Below, piece by piece: positions 63,601-64,000 of a stretch of DNA of 64,000 nt. Numbering within the stretch: position 1 is the first letter of the stretch; each line of letters starts with the position of its first letter. Source of the stretch: J027 sp034437655 (GTDB lineage: Bacteria > Chloroflexota > Anaerolineae > Aggregatilineales > J027). Both the position numbers and the translations under genes were made by a program. The notes beneath the pieces were generated by a model that saw only the letters and a program-made list of their open reading frames with translations, ran no database searches and was not told the DNA's origin. The stretch covers positions 4,799 to 68,798 of the forward strand of contig DAOTTU010000069.1 of the NCBI GenBank assembly GCA_034437655.1, given 5' to 3'.

Positions 63601-63972
63601 AATCAGCCGCCCACGCTTGCACCGATTGGACCCGTCACCGTTGAAGCCGGACAGAGTACTACGGCCACCTACACTGCCGCCGACCCCGAAGGTGGACCCA
63701 TCACGCTACAAATTAGCGCTGCGCCACAGGGCATCGCCACCGTCACTGATCTCGGCAATGGGCAGCTTCAGGTTACGGGTGTGGCCGCCGGACAAACCAC
63801 GGTCACCGTCGTCGCGACCGATAACGCCGGAGCCACCTCCGCACAGCAGGCCTTGCAGGTCACCGTGACCGAGCCTGCTGCACCGCCACCCGCACCGAAT
63901 CTTCCCGGTGTACCAGACATTGCAGAGATCAGTGACGGTGGCGATGCCCTGTGGCGCAGCGCTAATTTGTAG
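60697..63972 (+). CDS. surface protein with nine cadherin/Ig-like repeats
   Basis: A 1091-residue membrane-anchored protein: TM helix (about residues 12-33), a Thr/Pro-rich linker, an Ig-like domain (about 105-205, SPVSGQTLSSTVTVWGSASDP) and nine tandem beta-sandwich repeats of about 80-95 residues, each starting NxPPxIxxI and carrying a Ca2+-site-like DPDGD or DPEGG. Such repeats make stalk-like adhesins. The last two repeats are nearly identical at DNA level. The final 16 codons and the stop lie in sequence that is an inverted copy of the last repeat, so the true C-terminus is uncertain. A TTG start at 60661 would add 12 residues; the ATG at 60697 begins the anchor properly. Confidence 0.82.
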   Translation: MTLPPSFQPKHLLPLIPVVVVLCVIAIIALVSLTGGDDDDDNRVSDRPTVPSFPTAGPTTTANATELAQASTSTPLPTSAAPTPTRFRGFPTLPVAQPPPAQLPRAVQIVSPVSGQTLSSTVTVWGSASDPNFAQYTLEWGPDPNPANLWYPITPSAVTQAVQNSVLGAWDTTLVADGTYQIRIHLYLTNVVEQTNVGVRNLIVNNQVEPEPDPVNNPPVINPIAAVEMERGTTTTIALGISDPDGDTTEFIATSDNTQVASVTPSGQAITLLANQVGVATIRVRVIDGRGARSEDSFLVTVVEPPEQNNPPNVAPIPSQTLTQGTTLAVPVTISDPDGDAIQGFAATSASPNIVQVTTSPTTNRINLTGLSAGTTTVTVRATDVNGAESQPMNFSVVVNPPEPDNNPPSIGTISGQSLLEGDSVELDLSISDPDAGDTLTTSVNVNNPSFASVEKLSEERIRINGLQEGTTNVTVTVRDNENAASSTVFSVNVSAPPPPNQPPSIGSIPAQTVEEGDTISIDLALSDPDPNDVLTFSATSNAANVATAGQVDDDTMSVRGVSVGSAQITVTVGDGNGGSAQTTFSVTVEPAPVPNQQPTIDAIPAQTVEVGRTLEVSFSYGDPDGDTLTIFASAGAPDVATVFQSGVNTLTVSGVSVGNTQMTVEVDDGRGGTATRTFPVTVAPANQNPTIASIPEQTCLQGAQLPVSITVSDPDGDPITNVNASSQNPNLVAVASADTSTVNLTCASPGTATIVVEVTDNRDGIASTSFSVVVNTPNQDPVIDPLQPISAEIGATPQTVALNYSDPDGDPLTVEATSSNPNVAAVSLNPEQTQLTVSFGNTAGESTVAVTVSDDENATATATFTVTLTQPANQPPTLAPIGPVTVEVGQNTTTTYTAADPEGGPITLQISAAPQGIATVTDLGNGQLQVTGVAAGQTTVTVVATDNAGATSAQQAFQVTVTEPAPQNQPPTLAPIGPVTVEAGQSTTATYTAADPEGGPITLQISAAPQGIATVTDLGNGQLQVTGVAAGQTTVTVVATDNAGATSAQQALQVTVTEPAAPPPAPNLPGVPDIAEISDGGDALWRSANL
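63321..63890 (+). repeat. tandem duplication of a 285-bp repeat module
   Basis: Two in-frame units, 63321-63605 and 63606-63890, encode 95 residues each with only scattered differences, for example CAGAAC versus GAGAGT region codons and GACCTC versus GATCTC. The other repeats of the gene are far more diverged, so this duplication is recent. Confidence 0.9.
63678..63753 (+). repeat. inverted repeat, left arm
   Basis: 76 bp within the last repeat unit, exactly the reverse complement of 63925-64000. It matches copy 2 of the module and not copy 1, because it carries GCGCTGCGCCACAGG and GATCTC. The partner arm runs to the window end and may continue beyond it. Confidence 0.95.
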
Positions 63973-64000
63973 CGTGATGGGTCCACCTTCGGGGTCGGCG
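63925..64000 (-). repeat. inverted repeat, right arm
   Basis: Perfect reverse complement of 63678-63753 over all 76 bases, with six more matching bases (CATTGC) after one mismatch at the inner edge. The spacer between arms is 171 bp. The stop codon of the surface-protein gene (63970-63972) lies inside this arm. Confidence 0.95.

Noticed and set aside
1..64000. CRISPR arrays, insertion sequences, prophage or integrase genes
   Set aside because: No regularly spaced direct repeats with unique spacers, no transposase or integrase motifs; the Asp-rich and Pro/Thr-rich repeats are protein-coding.

Overview
The window looks like chromosomal DNA from a Chloroflexota bacterium, most likely of the Anaerolineae type. 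The grounds are a GlmL/MutL-family ASKHA ATPase inside a membrane-protein operon, an FMN riboswitch driving a RibXY-type flavin importer, large Pro/Thr-rich and Asp-rich envelope proteins, SpoIIM/ABC-2 and DnaJ fusions, and moderately GC-rich DNA. This is inferred from gene content; there is no rRNA in the window to confirm it. Start codons are mixed, with several convincing GTG and TTG starts.

Layout. 0.1-4 kb: DUF1684 protein, tadA followed by tRNA-Ser(CGA), an SLC13-type permease and an HNH endonuclease. 4.2-5.9 kb: a consensus promoter, a small excisionase-type HTH gene and five small unrecognised ORFs, split by a near-perfect terminator. 5.9-16.8 kb (minus strand): one compact eight-gene operon of mostly uncharacterised envelope proteins around the GlmL-like ATPase. 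17-24.5 kb: STAS protein, PlsC, an ABC ATPase without permease, RluE-like pseudouridine synthase, oligopeptide-type binding protein, SecG, RecR and a BTAD regulator. 24.7-29.6 kb (minus): DnaJ-TM protein, zinc ribbon, MBL hydrolase, ABC-2/SpoIIM permease fusion and its ATPase. 29.7-34.6 kb: LipM, TatA/B-like protein, NadE, and an FMN-riboswitch-controlled ribXY pair with a perfect sigma70 promoter. 34.6-42.9 kb (plus): pseudo-receiver/Roadblock protein, Ser/Thr kinase, GNAT, a KARI-derived protein lacking canonical active-site residues, a B12-binding mutase subunit, MeaB and small membrane/YbjN-like genes. 42.9-54 kb: GT39 mannosyltransferase-like protein, a 1980-residue alpha-2-macroglobulin with CIEQ thioester, GT4, PAS histidine kinase and PlsY. 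54-64 kb: GH57 enzyme, sugar isomerase-like TIM barrel, K+ channel with RCK, tRNA-Gly(GCC), CutA, DM13 and DUF4230 proteins, and a surface protein with nine cadherin-like repeats.

How genes may work together. Most of the window is housekeeping metabolism plus cell-envelope biology. The strongest candidate for an undescribed system is the 5.9-16.8 kb operon: an actin-like ATPase fold encoded with six predicted membrane or extracytoplasmic proteins and no mutase subunits, which resembles the layout of PilM/FtsA-type scaffolded envelope machines. A second candidate is the small-ORF cluster at 4.2-5.9 kb. The right edge carries a perfect 76-bp inverted copy of the last repeat of the surface-protein gene, so the stop codon of that gene lies in inverted sequence; this is either an inversion junction or an assembly/amplification chimera and should be checked before the C-terminus is trusted.
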